Origin: SIG603 sp964370775
Lineage (GTDB): Bacteria > Bacillota > Clostridia > Oscillospirales > Acutalibacteraceae
Assembly: GCA_964370775.1 (NCBI GenBank)
Contig: CAYJKT010000010.1
Span: 21,491-85,490, forward strand
Reading direction: 5' to 3'
Length of the DNA stretch: 64,000 nucleotides
Shown: positions 51,801 to 60,392 of the stretch, piece by piece
How the letters are laid out: every line of letters starts with the position of its first letter
How positions within the stretch are numbered: the first letter of the stretch is position 1
Program-made: the position numbers and the translations under genes
The notes under the pieces: generated by a model
The model's input: the letters and a program-made list of their open reading frames with translations, nothing else
What the model was told of the DNA's origin: nothing
Databases searched by the model: none

Positions 51801-51904
51801 AAGTTAACTAAATGACGTGCTCAGCGATAAGGAGTTATCGCAGCTTTTCAATACAACTTCTCCCCAAAAGAGCAGAAGAAACTCAACGAAAGTTGAGTTT
51901 TTTC
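51801..51904 (+). ncRNA. Candidate small RNA with C-rich single-stranded motif
   Basis: About 104 nt from the predicted start to the T run. Helix TGCTC (51818-51822)/GAGCA (51870-51874) encloses the hairpin GCGATAA-GGAG-TTATCGC (51824-51841) and an unpaired stretch with CTTCTCCCC. The GGAG loop could pair with CTCC (51860-51863) as a pseudoknot. It ends in a perfect terminator: AAACTCAAC-GAAA-GTTGAGTTT (51879-51900) plus TTT. It runs on the plus strand between two minus-strand genes, so it is not an mRNA leader, and no short ORF with a ribosome site was found. The C-rich stretch is the type used by Firmicute sRNAs to mask ribosome sites. Confidence 0.7.
51879..51904 (+). terminator. Intrinsic terminator of the small RNA
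   Basis: Nine-base-pair stem with a GAAA tetraloop (51888-51891), followed by TTTC. It ends about 15 nt before the stop codon of the convergent dehydrogenase gene. Confidence 0.85.
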
Positions 51905-51918
51905 TGTTTTTGAGAAAG

Positions 51919-52860
51919 TTATGGATTTACTACATTTTTGTACTCTTTATTTATAAAGCCTTTTATATTATTAGCCACTACATCAATTAGCCTTAACCTA
52001 GCTTCTTTTGATGACCACGCTATGTGTGGAGTAACTAAGAAGTTATCCAACTTTAATAAAGGATTATCAGTACTAGGTGGTTCATCAGTAATAACATCAG
52101 TCGCAGCCCCTGCTAGAGTACCATTCGCTAAAGCTTCGGCAAGTTCGGCTTCGTTTATCAAGCCACCTCTTGCTGTGTTAACAAGCAAAGCAGAACTTTT
52201 CATAAGCTTTAACAACTCCATATTAACCAAGCCTTTTGTATCGTCATTTAACGCACAATGTAGGCTTACTATGTCGCTGTTTTTAAAGACTTCTTCGATA
52301 CTTACAGTTTCTATATCTTTTTGGCTTTTTGAATACGCTATTACATTCATTCCAAATGCTTTTCCAAGCTTTGCTACCTCTTTGCCAATTCCACCATAAC
52401 CTACGATACCAAGAGTTTTACCCCAAAGTTCCACAAAAGGAGCTTTAGTTTGCCCAAACTTAATACTTTCGTTCCACATTCCGTTTTTAACGTAATTACT
52501 GTGAGACTCCACATGATTGGTAAGTGCTAATATTAAAGCAAAAGTCATTTGTGCAACTGTTTGCAAACAGTATACAGGCACATTACACACAGGTATACCT
52601 CTATTTTTAGCTTCCAATAAATCTATCGTATTAAACCCAGTAGAAAAAGTTGCAATACATTTTAAATTAGGTAAGTTATCAAGCACATTTTTGTCGATAA
52701 CTATTCGGTTTATTATTATGATATCAGCATTTATACTGCGAGATATTACATCTTTTGCATCAGTTGTGTCATATATTGTAAGATTTCCAAGTGTTTCTAT
52801 AGCTTTCCAGCTAATATCACCTGGGTTTGTAGTTCCACCATCTAAAATAACTATGTTCAT
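51919..52860 (-). CDS. NAD-dependent D-2-hydroxyacid dehydrogenase
   Basis: 313 residues. The NAD-binding loop LGIVGYGGIGKEVAKLGKAF (about residue 145), NTARGG, DVITDEPP and the catalytic HIAWSSKEARLRL (His about 286) identify the family, closest in look to glycerate/hydroxypyruvate dehydrogenases. GGAGGCTTAT precedes the ATG at 52860. It could reduce hydroxypyruvate or another 2-keto acid; the substrate is not certain. Confidence 0.9.
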   Translation of the reverse strand: MNIVILDGGTTNPGDISWKAIETLGNLTIYDTTDAKDVISRSINADIIIINRIVIDKNVLDNLPNLKCIATFSTGFNTIDLLEAKNRGIPVCNVPVYCLQTVAQMTFALILALTNHVESHSNYVKNGMWNESIKFGQTKAPFVELWGKTLGIVGYGGIGKEVAKLGKAFGMNVIAYSKSQKDIETVSIEEVFKNSDIVSLHCALNDDTKGLVNMELLKLMKSSALLVNTARGGLINEAELAEALANGTLAGAATDVITDEPPSTDNPLLKLDNFLVTPHIAWSSKEARLRLIDVVANNIKGFINKEYKNVVNP

Positions 52861-52992
52861 ATAAGCCTCCAATTTGTTACTATACTAATAATACATTACT
52901 ATGAAGAATATATCAAGATATTTATTTTATAATATAAAATTACAATGATAAGTATGAAATTAATAAATTGTTTTTAATTAATTAATATTTGA

Positions 52993-53018
52993 ACACAAAT
53001 TGTGAACAATTATTGTGT
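52993..53018 (+). promoter_or_regulatory. ATTGT/ACAAT operator cluster before the aldo/keto reductase gene
   Basis: Overlapping palindromes CACAA-A-TTGTG, ATTGT-GA-ACAAT and ACAAT-T-ATTGT occupy 52993-53018 just upstream of a TTATTATAT -10 region. The outer ACACAA/TTGTGT arms are 14 nt apart. TTGTG half-sites recall Rex-type redox operators. Confidence 0.45.
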
Positions 53019-53057
53019 TATTATATATCTATACGTTTTTTATTATCGGAGGATTTT

Positions 53058-54062
53058 ATGAGACTGGGTAGAACAGAAATTGAAACAGATAAAAACGGTT
53101 TTGGCGCATTGCCAATTCAAAGAGTTAGCCATGAATATGCTGGTAAACTTATTGTTAAAGCTTATGAAAATGGTATTACATATTTTGATACTGCAAGGGC
53201 GTATTCTGACAGCGAAGATAAACTTGGCAGAGTGATTAAGCCGTTTAGAGACAAAATATATATTGCTACAAAAACAGGTGCTAGCACTGCGGAAGAATTT
53301 TGGAGTCATCTTGACACAAGTTTAAAAAACTTGCAAACTGATTATATAGACGTTCATCAGTTCCACAATCCTAGCTTTTGCCCAAAACCTAATGACGGAA
53401 CTGGCTTATATGAAGCGATGATAGAGGCAAAAAAACAAGGTAAGATACGTTTTATTGCTATTACTAATCATAGATTATCAGTTGCAACAGAAGCTGTTAT
53501 GAGCGATTTGTATGATGTCTTGCAGTTTCCGTTTTCATACCTAGCAGACGGAAAAGACGAAGCTTTAGTTAATCTATGTAAGGAGAAAGATATAGGTTTT
53601 GTTTGTATGAAAGCCTTATCTGGTGGTTTGATTAACAACGCAGAGGCAGCCTATGCTTTTATGGATTTATATGAAAATGCGTTGCCTATTTGGGGTATTC
53701 AAAAAGAAGAAGAACTTGACGAGTTCATAAGCTTTATGACAAACCCTCCTACAATGACAGATGAAATCAAAGCTGTTATTAAAAAAGATAAAGACGAATT
53801 ACTCGGTGAATTTTGCAGAGCGTGTGGCTATTGCTTAAGCTCATGTCCTGCTAAAATAGAAATTCCAACCTGTGCAAGAATGAGCCTGCTTTTAAGAAGA
53901 GCACCTGTGGCTGGATTTTTGACAGAGGCATCACAGGAGAAAATGAGAAATATAGAGAACTGTATTTCTTGTAATAGTTGTATTGAAAAATGTCCGTATA
54001 ATTTAGAGATACCTGCACTATTGAGAAAAAATTATGAGGACTACAAGCAGTTTATAAAATAA
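53058..54062 (+). CDS. Aldo/keto reductase with two 4Fe-4S ferredoxin motifs
   Basis: 334 residues. An aldo/keto reductase barrel (RLGRTEIETDKNGFGALPIQ, then FDTARAYSDSEDKLG with catalytic Asp and Tyr, and DVHQFHNP) is fused to a C-terminal ferredoxin-like tail with CRACGYCLSSCPAKIEIP and CISCNSCIEKCPYNLEIP. The tail suggests electron transfer to or from ferredoxin; the substrate is unknown. ATCGGAGGATTTT precedes the ATG. Confidence 0.92.
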   Translation: MRLGRTEIETDKNGFGALPIQRVSHEYAGKLIVKAYENGITYFDTARAYSDSEDKLGRVIKPFRDKIYIATKTGASTAEEFWSHLDTSLKNLQTDYIDVHQFHNPSFCPKPNDGTGLYEAMIEAKKQGKIRFIAITNHRLSVATEAVMSDLYDVLQFPFSYLADGKDEALVNLCKEKDIGFVCMKALSGGLINNAEAAYAFMDLYENALPIWGIQKEEELDEFISFMTNPPTMTDEIKAVIKKDKDELLGEFCRACGYCLSSCPAKIEIPTCARMSLLLRRAPVAGFLTEASQEKMRNIENCISCNSCIEKCPYNLEIPALLRKNYEDYKQFIK

Positions 54063-54090
54063 GTTTTATTATGTTCAAAGGAGAAGAAGT

Positions 54091-55500
54091 ATGACAAAAA
54101 ACAATTTTTTTGAATTTATTAATGGCAAGAGAATTACTTTTATTGGTATTGGAAGAAGCAATTTACCACTTATCGAGATGTTTTCTAAAAAAGGAGCTAT
54201 TGTAAGTGCTAGAGATAAAGATGTAAATTTAGGGTACCCTGCTGAGGTTTTGAAAAATATTGGTATTCAAACAATGCTTGGCGAAAATTATTTAGATAAC
54301 TTGAACGAAGACATTATTTTTAGAGCACCTGGTGTAAATTTTTACTTACCAGAGCTTCAATTAGCAAAAAGAAATGGCAGTATAGTAACAAGTGAGATGG
54401 AAGTATTTTTTGAACTTTGTCCGTGCAAAATATATGCAGTAACTGGAAGTGACGGTAAAACTACTACTACATCAATCATTGCAAAAATGTTGCAAGCAGA
54501 GGGTGCAAGAGTTCATTTAGGTGGCAACATTGGACGACCACTTCTACCTATAATTGATGATGTCACAATGTTTGATTACGCAGTCGTTGAGCTATCTAGT
54601 TTTCAGTTGATTTCTATGAGAAAAAGCCCGAATGTAGCTGTCATAACTAACTTATCTCCTAATCATTTAGATGTACACAAAAATATGGACGAATACGTTA
54701 CTGCTAAGAAAAATATCTTTATGCACCAAAGTGCATTTGAAAAAACAGTACTGAATTTGGATAACCCTATAACAAATAGTTTTGTTAGCGAAGTAGGTGG
54801 CAAAATATGTGGTTTTAGCAGAACTAAATCTCATTTTAACGGCGCTTACGTTGTTAATGATACTATTTATTATAATGGTACAGAGATTATGAAAGTGGGA
54901 GATATTACAATACCTGGAGCTCACAATGTAGAAAATTACTTAGCTGCAATTGCTGCGGTTTACGGTGATGTTAGCATAGATAACATGGTAGCTACTGCTA
55001 AAACATTTACAGGAGTTGCTCATAGAGCTGAGTTTGTTCGTGAACTTGAGGGCGTGAAGTATTACAATGACTCAATAGCATCAAGTCCGTCAAGGGCAAT
55101 TTCTGGTACACTGTCACTTCATAAAAACAAAATAATTATGATAGCTGGTGGAGCTGATAAAAATATCGAATTCACAGAATTAGGTGATGAGATATGCGAA
55201 AAAGTAAAAGTATTAATCTTAATTAAACCTGAGGTACAGTTGGAGGGATATAAACCGTCAGCTGCTGATAAAATTAGTGAAAGCGTGATGAAAAGCCCAA
55301 AATACTTTAACAACAACCCTGTTATTATCAGGGTGAAAACAATGGAAGAAGCTGTAAATGCAGCAAGGGAAGTAGCTGTTTCTGGCGATGTAGTTTCTCT
55401 GTGCCCTGCGTGTACATCTTTTGACATGTACCAAAATTTTGAGGTTAGAGGCAATCACTTTAAAGAAATAGTTATAAAATTAAATGCTTATTCTATATAG
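54091..55500 (+). CDS. murD: UDP-N-acetylmuramoyl-L-alanine--D-glutamate ligase
   Basis: 469 residues. Adds D-Glu in peptidoglycan precursor synthesis. Mur ligase motifs: VTGSDGKTTTTSIIAKML (ATP loop, about residue 118), VVELSSFQL, NLSPNHLDVH and YYNDSIASSPSRAISG, as in MurD. TTCAAAGGAGAAGAAGT precedes the ATG. It is 28 nt after the aldo/keto reductase gene and before rnr; the usual dcw neighbours are absent. Confidence 0.95.
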   Translation: MTKNNFFEFINGKRITFIGIGRSNLPLIEMFSKKGAIVSARDKDVNLGYPAEVLKNIGIQTMLGENYLDNLNEDIIFRAPGVNFYLPELQLAKRNGSIVTSEMEVFFELCPCKIYAVTGSDGKTTTTSIIAKMLQAEGARVHLGGNIGRPLLPIIDDVTMFDYAVVELSSFQLISMRKSPNVAVITNLSPNHLDVHKNMDEYVTAKKNIFMHQSAFEKTVLNLDNPITNSFVSEVGGKICGFSRTKSHFNGAYVVNDTIYYNGTEIMKVGDITIPGAHNVENYLAAIAAVYGDVSIDNMVATAKTFTGVAHRAEFVRELEGVKYYNDSIASSPSRAISGTLSLHKNKIIMIAGGADKNIEFTELGDEICEKVKVLILIKPEVQLEGYKPSAADKISESVMKSPKYFNNNPVIIRVKTMEEAVNAAREVAVSGDVVSLCPACTSFDMYQNFEVRGNHFKEIVIKLNAYSI

Positions 55501-55548
55501 TAATTAATAGATAAAGCCTAATAAGGGTATGAGAGGTCTCTTAAATTT

Positions 55549-57753
55549 ATGAAAAAAAATAAAAACGCAAAATCTTTTGACAAAAAGGTTGATAAGAAAT
55601 TTGACAAAAGTAAAGACAAAAATAAAAAATACAAAAAAGAATATAATAAAGAACCCAAACTTGCCCCTATAGAAGAAGATATTATGAACTTTCTAAGAGA
55701 TAATCAGAAAGAAGAAATATCATCTAGAGGACTGATAAAGGCTTTAAAAATCAAAAATAAAAACAAATTTTATGACAGCATTAAAGTTTTAAGCAAGTTA
55801 GGCTATATTGAATACGACAAAAAACATAACATTAAATTTAACAAAAAAGGTGAAGTAACAGGTACTGTTGTTTCACTTTCAGCAGGTTTTGCATTTGTGT
55901 ATACAGAGGACAATGAGGGCGATATATTTATCCCTGGTAGAGACTTAAGAGGTGCGTTTATTGGCGACAAAGTTGTAGTGTCTCATGTAAAAAAAGACGA
56001 CAAAGGCAGAATTGGCAGAATTGCTAGGATATTAGAGTCTGGCAATGTGTATACAACAGGAACCGTAATATCTGATAAATTTGGCGTTCATATAAAACCT
56101 GATAACTCATTAAGATACAATTTGCAAATTGAAAATGAAGAAATGGCTTATGAGGGCGAAAAAGTTTATGTAAAAATCAGACGTGACGAGCGTGGCGAAT
56201 GGACAAAGGCTAAGATTGTAAAATCTTACGGCTCTGGTCAAAGTGCAAGAGTTTGTAGCGAAGCTATTTTAGAGCAACATGATGTGCCAGTTGATTTCTC
56301 GGATGAAGCTATGACACTTGCGAAGAAAATCAAGAGAACTGGTGTAACTGAAAAAGACCTAGAGGGTAGACTTGATTTAAGAAATGAAGCGATTTTTACT
56401 ATAGACGGCAAAGAGTCCAAAGACTTAGATGACGCTATATCTATAAAAAAATTCCCAAGATACTGGGAACTCGGTGTGCATATCGCAGATGTTTCACATT
56501 ATATTGAAGCATTTGAACCACTTGATAGAGACGCATTTGACAGAGGAACGTCTGTGTACTTTGCAGATAGAGTTGTACCAATGCTTCCTAAAGAGATTTC
56601 TAACGGTATATGCTCATTAACTGCTGGTACAGACAAGCTTTGTCTTTCAGCAATTATTAAGCTTACCACAAAGGGTGAGATAAAGAGCTATTCATTCCAT
56701 AAAACTGTGATAAATTCCAAGGTTAAAGGTGTATATGACGAAATAAACAGAATTTACACAGGTAAGCCTACAAAAAGAATTACAGAAAAGTATGCAGAGG
56801 TTAGCGAGCAGTTAGCTTTAGCGTATGAACTAGCTGAAATACTAAAGGCTAATTCTAAAAAACGTGGCACTATGGAGATTGAGAGTGGCGAAAGCAAGTT
56901 TATTATGGATAAAGACGGTGTGTGTATTGGTGTGAAACCTAGAGAAAGTGGGCCGTCGCAAGAGTTGATTGAGCAATTTATGATATGTGCAAATGTTTGT
57001 GCAGCTAAGTTTTCTCAAGACAATGAAATTCCGTTTGTTTATAGAATTCACGAAAAACCTAGTGCTCAAAAACTTGCAGAGCTAACCGAGATTTTGCGTT
57101 CCTTAACTGTTCCTCATACAGAGCTTTATAACGACGAGATTAAAACTGCATATTTTAGAGATATTTTAGACAGAGTAAAAGGCACCGACTATGAAACTGT
57201 AGTGTCTCAAAGAGTTTTAAGAGCAATGGAAAAGGCTAAGTATTTGCATGAAGAACTAGGGCATTTTGGTTTAGCGTTGAACGATTACAGCCATTTTACT
57301 TCACCTATTAGGAGATACGCTGACTTGGCAATCCACAGAATTATTACAGCTAAGTTAAGTGGAATGGATAATAATGCTATAACAAAGAGATTTAAAAACT
57401 TTACAGAAAAATCTGCTACACAAAGTTCTAATTGCGAATTAAGAGCTTTAAAAGCAGAGAGAAGTGCAGAAGATTGTTATATGGCTGAATATATGTCTGC
57501 TCATGTAGGCGAAAAATTCAGTGGTAAAATTAGTGGTGTAACCAAAAACGGTGTATTCGTGAGATTAGAGTCAAGCGTAGAGGGTTTTGTATCTATAGAT
57601 GATTTTAAAGGGTATCACTTTGTGTTTGACGGTAGCATTAAACATAAATGTATAAATTCAAATAGAATATTGACTATTGGCACACCTCTTAATATAATAG
57701 TAGCATCTACTCATGTAGCAACTGGTAAAGTTGATTTTACAATAGATGAATAA
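55549..57753 (+). CDS. rnr: Ribonuclease R
   Basis: 734 residues. A very Lys-rich N-terminal stretch (about 30 residues), a winged-helix region, cold-shock RNA-binding domains, the RNB catalytic domain with FTIDGKESKDLDDAISI (Asp cluster near residue 285) and a C-terminal S1 domain (GEKFSGKISGVTKNGVFV). It is a processive 3'-5' exonuclease that degrades structured RNA. In many Firmicutes it lies with smpB; here a bofA-like microgene and nagA follow. Confidence 0.95.
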   Translation: MKKNKNAKSFDKKVDKKFDKSKDKNKKYKKEYNKEPKLAPIEEDIMNFLRDNQKEEISSRGLIKALKIKNKNKFYDSIKVLSKLGYIEYDKKHNIKFNKKGEVTGTVVSLSAGFAFVYTEDNEGDIFIPGRDLRGAFIGDKVVVSHVKKDDKGRIGRIARILESGNVYTTGTVISDKFGVHIKPDNSLRYNLQIENEEMAYEGEKVYVKIRRDERGEWTKAKIVKSYGSGQSARVCSEAILEQHDVPVDFSDEAMTLAKKIKRTGVTEKDLEGRLDLRNEAIFTIDGKESKDLDDAISIKKFPRYWELGVHIADVSHYIEAFEPLDRDAFDRGTSVYFADRVVPMLPKEISNGICSLTAGTDKLCLSAIIKLTTKGEIKSYSFHKTVINSKVKGVYDEINRIYTGKPTKRITEKYAEVSEQLALAYELAEILKANSKKRGTMEIESGESKFIMDKDGVCIGVKPRESGPSQELIEQFMICANVCAAKFSQDNEIPFVYRIHEKPSAQKLAELTEILRSLTVPHTELYNDEIKTAYFRDILDRVKGTDYETVVSQRVLRAMEKAKYLHEELGHFGLALNDYSHFTSPIRRYADLAIHRIITAKLSGMDNNAITKRFKNFTEKSATQSSNCELRALKAERSAEDCYMAEYMSAHVGEKFSGKISGVTKNGVFVRLESSVEGFVSIDDFKGYHFVFDGSIKHKCINSNRILTIGTPLNIIVASTHVATGKVDFTIDE

Positions 57754-57760
57754 ATAAAAT

Positions 57761-57802
57761 ACTCCTAACATACTTATTTTATAAACAAGTAGAGTTAGGA
57801 GT
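57761..57802 (+). promoter_or_regulatory. Ribosome-site-masking hairpin with internal SigE-like promoter before bofA-like gene
   Basis: ACTCCTAAC (57761-57769) pairs with GTTAGGAGT (57794-57802), which contains the GGAG ribosome site; TACTT (57771-57775)/AAGTA (57787-57791) extends the stem inward. GAATA (57748-57752), 16 nt, CATACTTA (57769-57776) resembles a SigE promoter whose start near 57783 would leave out the left arm. No T run follows, so it is not a good terminator. The design matches 16674-16723. Confidence 0.5.
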
Positions 57803-57809
57803 TGATTAA

Positions 57810-57986
57810 ATGAAAAAGTTTTTAGGCTCTGCATTTTTTGGAGTACTTGCATTGTTTGCAGTTAATTTTAGTGCAGTTTTCACAGGTGTTAGCTTGGGAA
57901 TTAATACAATTAGTTTGTGTATAAGTATAATTCTGGGAATACCTGGTGTGATAACAATGTTAAGTTTAGGATATATAATGCAGTGA
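57810..57986 (+). CDS. BofA-like small membrane protein (SigK-processing inhibitor family)
   Basis: 58 residues, two hydrophobic segments (FLGSAFFGVLALFAVNF and ISLCISIILGIPGVITMLSL). The end LGIPGVITML closely matches the conserved C-terminal GxPGV motif of BofA, which in B. subtilis restrains SpoIVFB and so controls pro-SigK processing; the preceding SLGINTISLCISI matches the family's G-x-N loop. It is shorter than B. subtilis BofA (about 87), lacking the first helix. The ribosome site TTAGGAGTTGATTAA lies in a hairpin. Family call by motif only. Confidence 0.65.
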   Translation: MKKFLGSAFFGVLALFAVNFSAVFTGVSLGINTISLCISIILGIPGVITMLSLGYIMQ

Positions 57987-58005
57987 ATTTGAGAGGACGT
58001 TTAAA

Positions 58006-59124
58006 ATGATTTTTATTAATCTAAATTACTTAGATAATGAATTTGAGCTGAAAAAAGGCGACATAGAAATTGATAATGGAAAAATAATTAGGATAGCCGA
58101 TAAAATAGCGTACACAGATAGTGACATGGTTGTAGACTGCGACGGTTACAAGGCTATACCTGGATTTGTTGATGTGCACATTCATGGTGCAGTTACAAAA
58201 GACACTTGTGATAGGGAAGAGAACGCTCTTTTTGAAATGGCGAAATTCCTGTTAAGTAAAGGTGTTACAAGCTTTGCGCCAACTACTATGACATTGAGTG
58301 AAGTTGACATAACGGATACTTTATTAACAATAAAAAATGCCAGAGACAAGCAAACTGAGGGTGCAAGCATTGTTGGTATTAACCTTGAAGGACCTTTTAT
58401 TTCTAAAAAGAAAAAAGGTGCACAAGCTGATACTAACATCATTAGCCCTGACTTTGAAATGTTCAAGAAATGGTATGATGTAAGTGACGGTTTAATTAAG
58501 ATAGTAGACATTGCACCTGAGGAAGACGGAGCAGAGGACTTTATTAAAAAGGCTACAGAAATTTGCACTGTTTCATTAGCACACAGCACAGCTGATTATA
58601 ACACAGCTAAAAAAGCTTTTGATGACGGAATAACTCATGCAACTCATTTATTTAATGCAATGACAGGTTTGCATCACAGGGATCCTGGTGCAGTAGGTGC
58701 GATTTTTACGACAGATACTGTAATGGCAGAGATTATTTGCGACGGAATACACATTCACCCAGAAGTTGTTAAACTGGTGTTTAGCATTATGGGCGATAGA
58801 TTGATTGTTGTGAGTGATGCTATGCGTCTTGCAGGTTGTGAGGACGGACAAGAAGGTGACTTAGGAGGACAAACAGTTACTGTGGTTAACGGCAAAGCAA
58901 CGCTGAAAGACGGCACTATAGCTGGCTCTGCAACAAATTTATATGATGAGTTCCTAAACCTATTAAGCTGGGGAATTCCTTTTAACAAAGTAGTTAAAGC
59001 TATTACTTTAAATCCAGCAAAATCTATTGGAATGGATAAAGAAATCGGTAGCTTAAAAGTAGGAAAAAGAGCCGACATTCTTATTCTTGATGATGAAAAC
59101 AACATTGTTGCTGTATATCACTAA
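58006..59124 (+). CDS. nagA: N-acetylglucosamine-6-phosphate deacetylase
   Basis: 372 residues. Amidohydrolase metal motif PGFVDVHIHGAVTKDT (HxH, about residue 58), NLEGPFISKKKKGAQ (Glu), HSTADY and THLFNAMTGLHHRDPG, and the catalytic Asp in VSDAMRLAGCEDG. It deacetylates GlcNAc-6-P from wall recycling or host glycans. No nagB is adjacent. GAGAGGACGTTTAAA precedes the ATG. Stop codons of nagA and the convergent DUF1848 gene overlap. Confidence 0.95.
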   Translation: MIFINLNYLDNEFELKKGDIEIDNGKIIRIADKIAYTDSDMVVDCDGYKAIPGFVDVHIHGAVTKDTCDREENALFEMAKFLLSKGVTSFAPTTMTLSEVDITDTLLTIKNARDKQTEGASIVGINLEGPFISKKKKGAQADTNIISPDFEMFKKWYDVSDGLIKIVDIAPEEDGAEDFIKKATEICTVSLAHSTADYNTAKKAFDDGITHATHLFNAMTGLHHRDPGAVGAIFTTDTVMAEIICDGIHIHPEVVKLVFSIMGDRLIVVSDAMRLAGCEDGQEGDLGGQTVTVVNGKATLKDGTIAGSATNLYDEFLNLLSWGIPFNKVVKAITLNPAKSIGMDKEIGSLKVGKRADILILDDENNIVAVYH

Positions 59125-60047
59125 AAAAATGAAATTTGATTAACCTTAATGCTATTATTATCACGCTCGGTAATAATAGCATTTTCGTCTAGTTCTCCGA
59201 TTAAAACAGGCGAATTTGGATTATGTCTAGACATGTTACTCATAGCAGATTTATGACTTCTAACAGCATAGCAATAGCCACAACCATTTAAGCAAGAGTT
59301 ATAAGTACCTATGTCTAAGCTCTCTAAACACTGACATTCTTTTCTCTGATTTTTCTCAGGTTTAATGTTAATCTTGCAGTTTAATGCGTTTTCAATCATG
59401 TCTTTATCTATACAAGAACCATGAAGTATTCCGAATTTATCAAGATTAACAATCTCGCTACAAGTGTATACTTTTAGATTATTCGATTTAGCGATATTAG
59501 AGATAAGCTCTGACACTTGATTGATTTTTTCATTAGATATATTTTTAAAGCCTTTATAGCTAACACTGGTGTAGGTATCAACAAAACTGATTACGCATCT
59601 ATCACAGTATTCACTCAGTTTAGTTGCCATAGCAGTAAATTTTTCAGCATGATATTTCACAGTGTACATATCGTCTATGATAATAGGGTCATATCTCCAA
59701 ATCATTTTACTTTTGCCTATTTTTTTGCTTATATCTTTAAAAGTATTCATCAAAATATCTTTATCTGGCAGATTAGCTTCACATTCATTACCATAAGCTG
59801 TTATAGTGAAATTAAAAATATAAGGGTAGCCCATGTCGTTTATTCCGTCAAGATACTTCATAAATGGAATGGGATTTTTCGTCCAAAATACTATGACATC
59901 AGCAGAAGTTTTATCAAGACAAACTTTGCTATAATAGCCGTTTCTATATGGATTAGGAACATACACATAACCTCTTTTAAGTGCGTTCATAAACCATTCA
60001 CCATAAAAAGACGGTATATCAGTTCTTCTGCTAGCACTAATAATCAC
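59121..60047 (-). CDS. DUF1848 domain protein
   Basis: 308 residues. The start IISASRRTDIPSFYGEWFMNAL and the middle DVIVFWTKNPIPF and FNFTITAYG are the hallmark of DUF1848. The C-terminus carries CQCLESLDIGTYNSCLNGCGYCYA, a five-cysteine cluster probably binding metal or an iron-sulfur centre. The fold looks like a radical-SAM-type barrel, but the reaction is unknown. The GTG start at 60047 has AAGGAGGAATTTTA before it. Confidence 0.88.
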   Translation of the reverse strand: MIISASRRTDIPSFYGEWFMNALKRGYVYVPNPYRNGYYSKVCLDKTSADVIVFWTKNPIPFMKYLDGINDMGYPYIFNFTITAYGNECEANLPDKDILMNTFKDISKKIGKSKMIWRYDPIIIDDMYTVKYHAEKFTAMATKLSEYCDRCVISFVDTYTSVSYKGFKNISNEKINQVSELISNIAKSNNLKVYTCSEIVNLDKFGILHGSCIDKDMIENALNCKINIKPEKNQRKECQCLESLDIGTYNSCLNGCGYCYAVRSHKSAMSNMSRHNPNSPVLIGELDENAIITERDNNSIKVNQISFF

Positions 60048-60179
60048 TAAAATTCCTCCTTAAATATTGTACAAACATTATAACATATTATTATAATAAT
60101 TACCACTAGATTAATTAGTTGAAATTTGCTATAATGGAATAAATACAAAAATGAACTATATAAAAAAGGAGGGTTAGTT

Positions 60180-60320
60180 ATGAGCTGTAAAGCAGATGTA
60201 TGTCCATGTAAGAACACAGGTTGCCCAAGATTTGGCAAATGTTGTGAATGTGTAAACGCACACAAAACATCAGATTACTTACCAGCATGTTTGAGACATT
60301 TTCAAGAAAATAACAAATAA
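60180..60320 (+). CDS. Cysteine-rich small protein (DUF6485-like)
   Basis: 46 residues with eight cysteines: SCKADVCPCKNTGCP, then FGKCCECVNAHK and LPACLRH. The pattern CP-C-KNTGCPRFGKCCECVxxH...LPACL fits the small clostridial DUF6485 family from memory. It probably binds zinc or another metal; its role is unknown. AAAAAAGGAGGGTTAGTT gives a very strong ribosome site, with a TATAAT about 50 nt upstream. It is a single-gene unit closed by a terminator. Confidence 0.7.
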   Translation: MSCKADVCPCKNTGCPRFGKCCECVNAHKTSDYLPACLRHFQENNK

Positions 60321-60331
60321 TATGTAAACTT

Positions 60332-60384
60332 AAAACTTCCTTATTGTTAGCTCGATTACGAGAAACATTAAGGAAGTTTTGTCT
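60332..60384 (+). terminator. Terminator after the cysteine-rich microgene
   Basis: AAAACTTCCTTA (60332-60343) pairs perfectly with TAAGGAAGTTTT (60369-60380), 12 bp, with a long loop that itself has AGCTCG/CGAG-type pairing, followed by GTCTT. Confidence 0.8.
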
Positions 60385-60392
60385 TAGATTAA

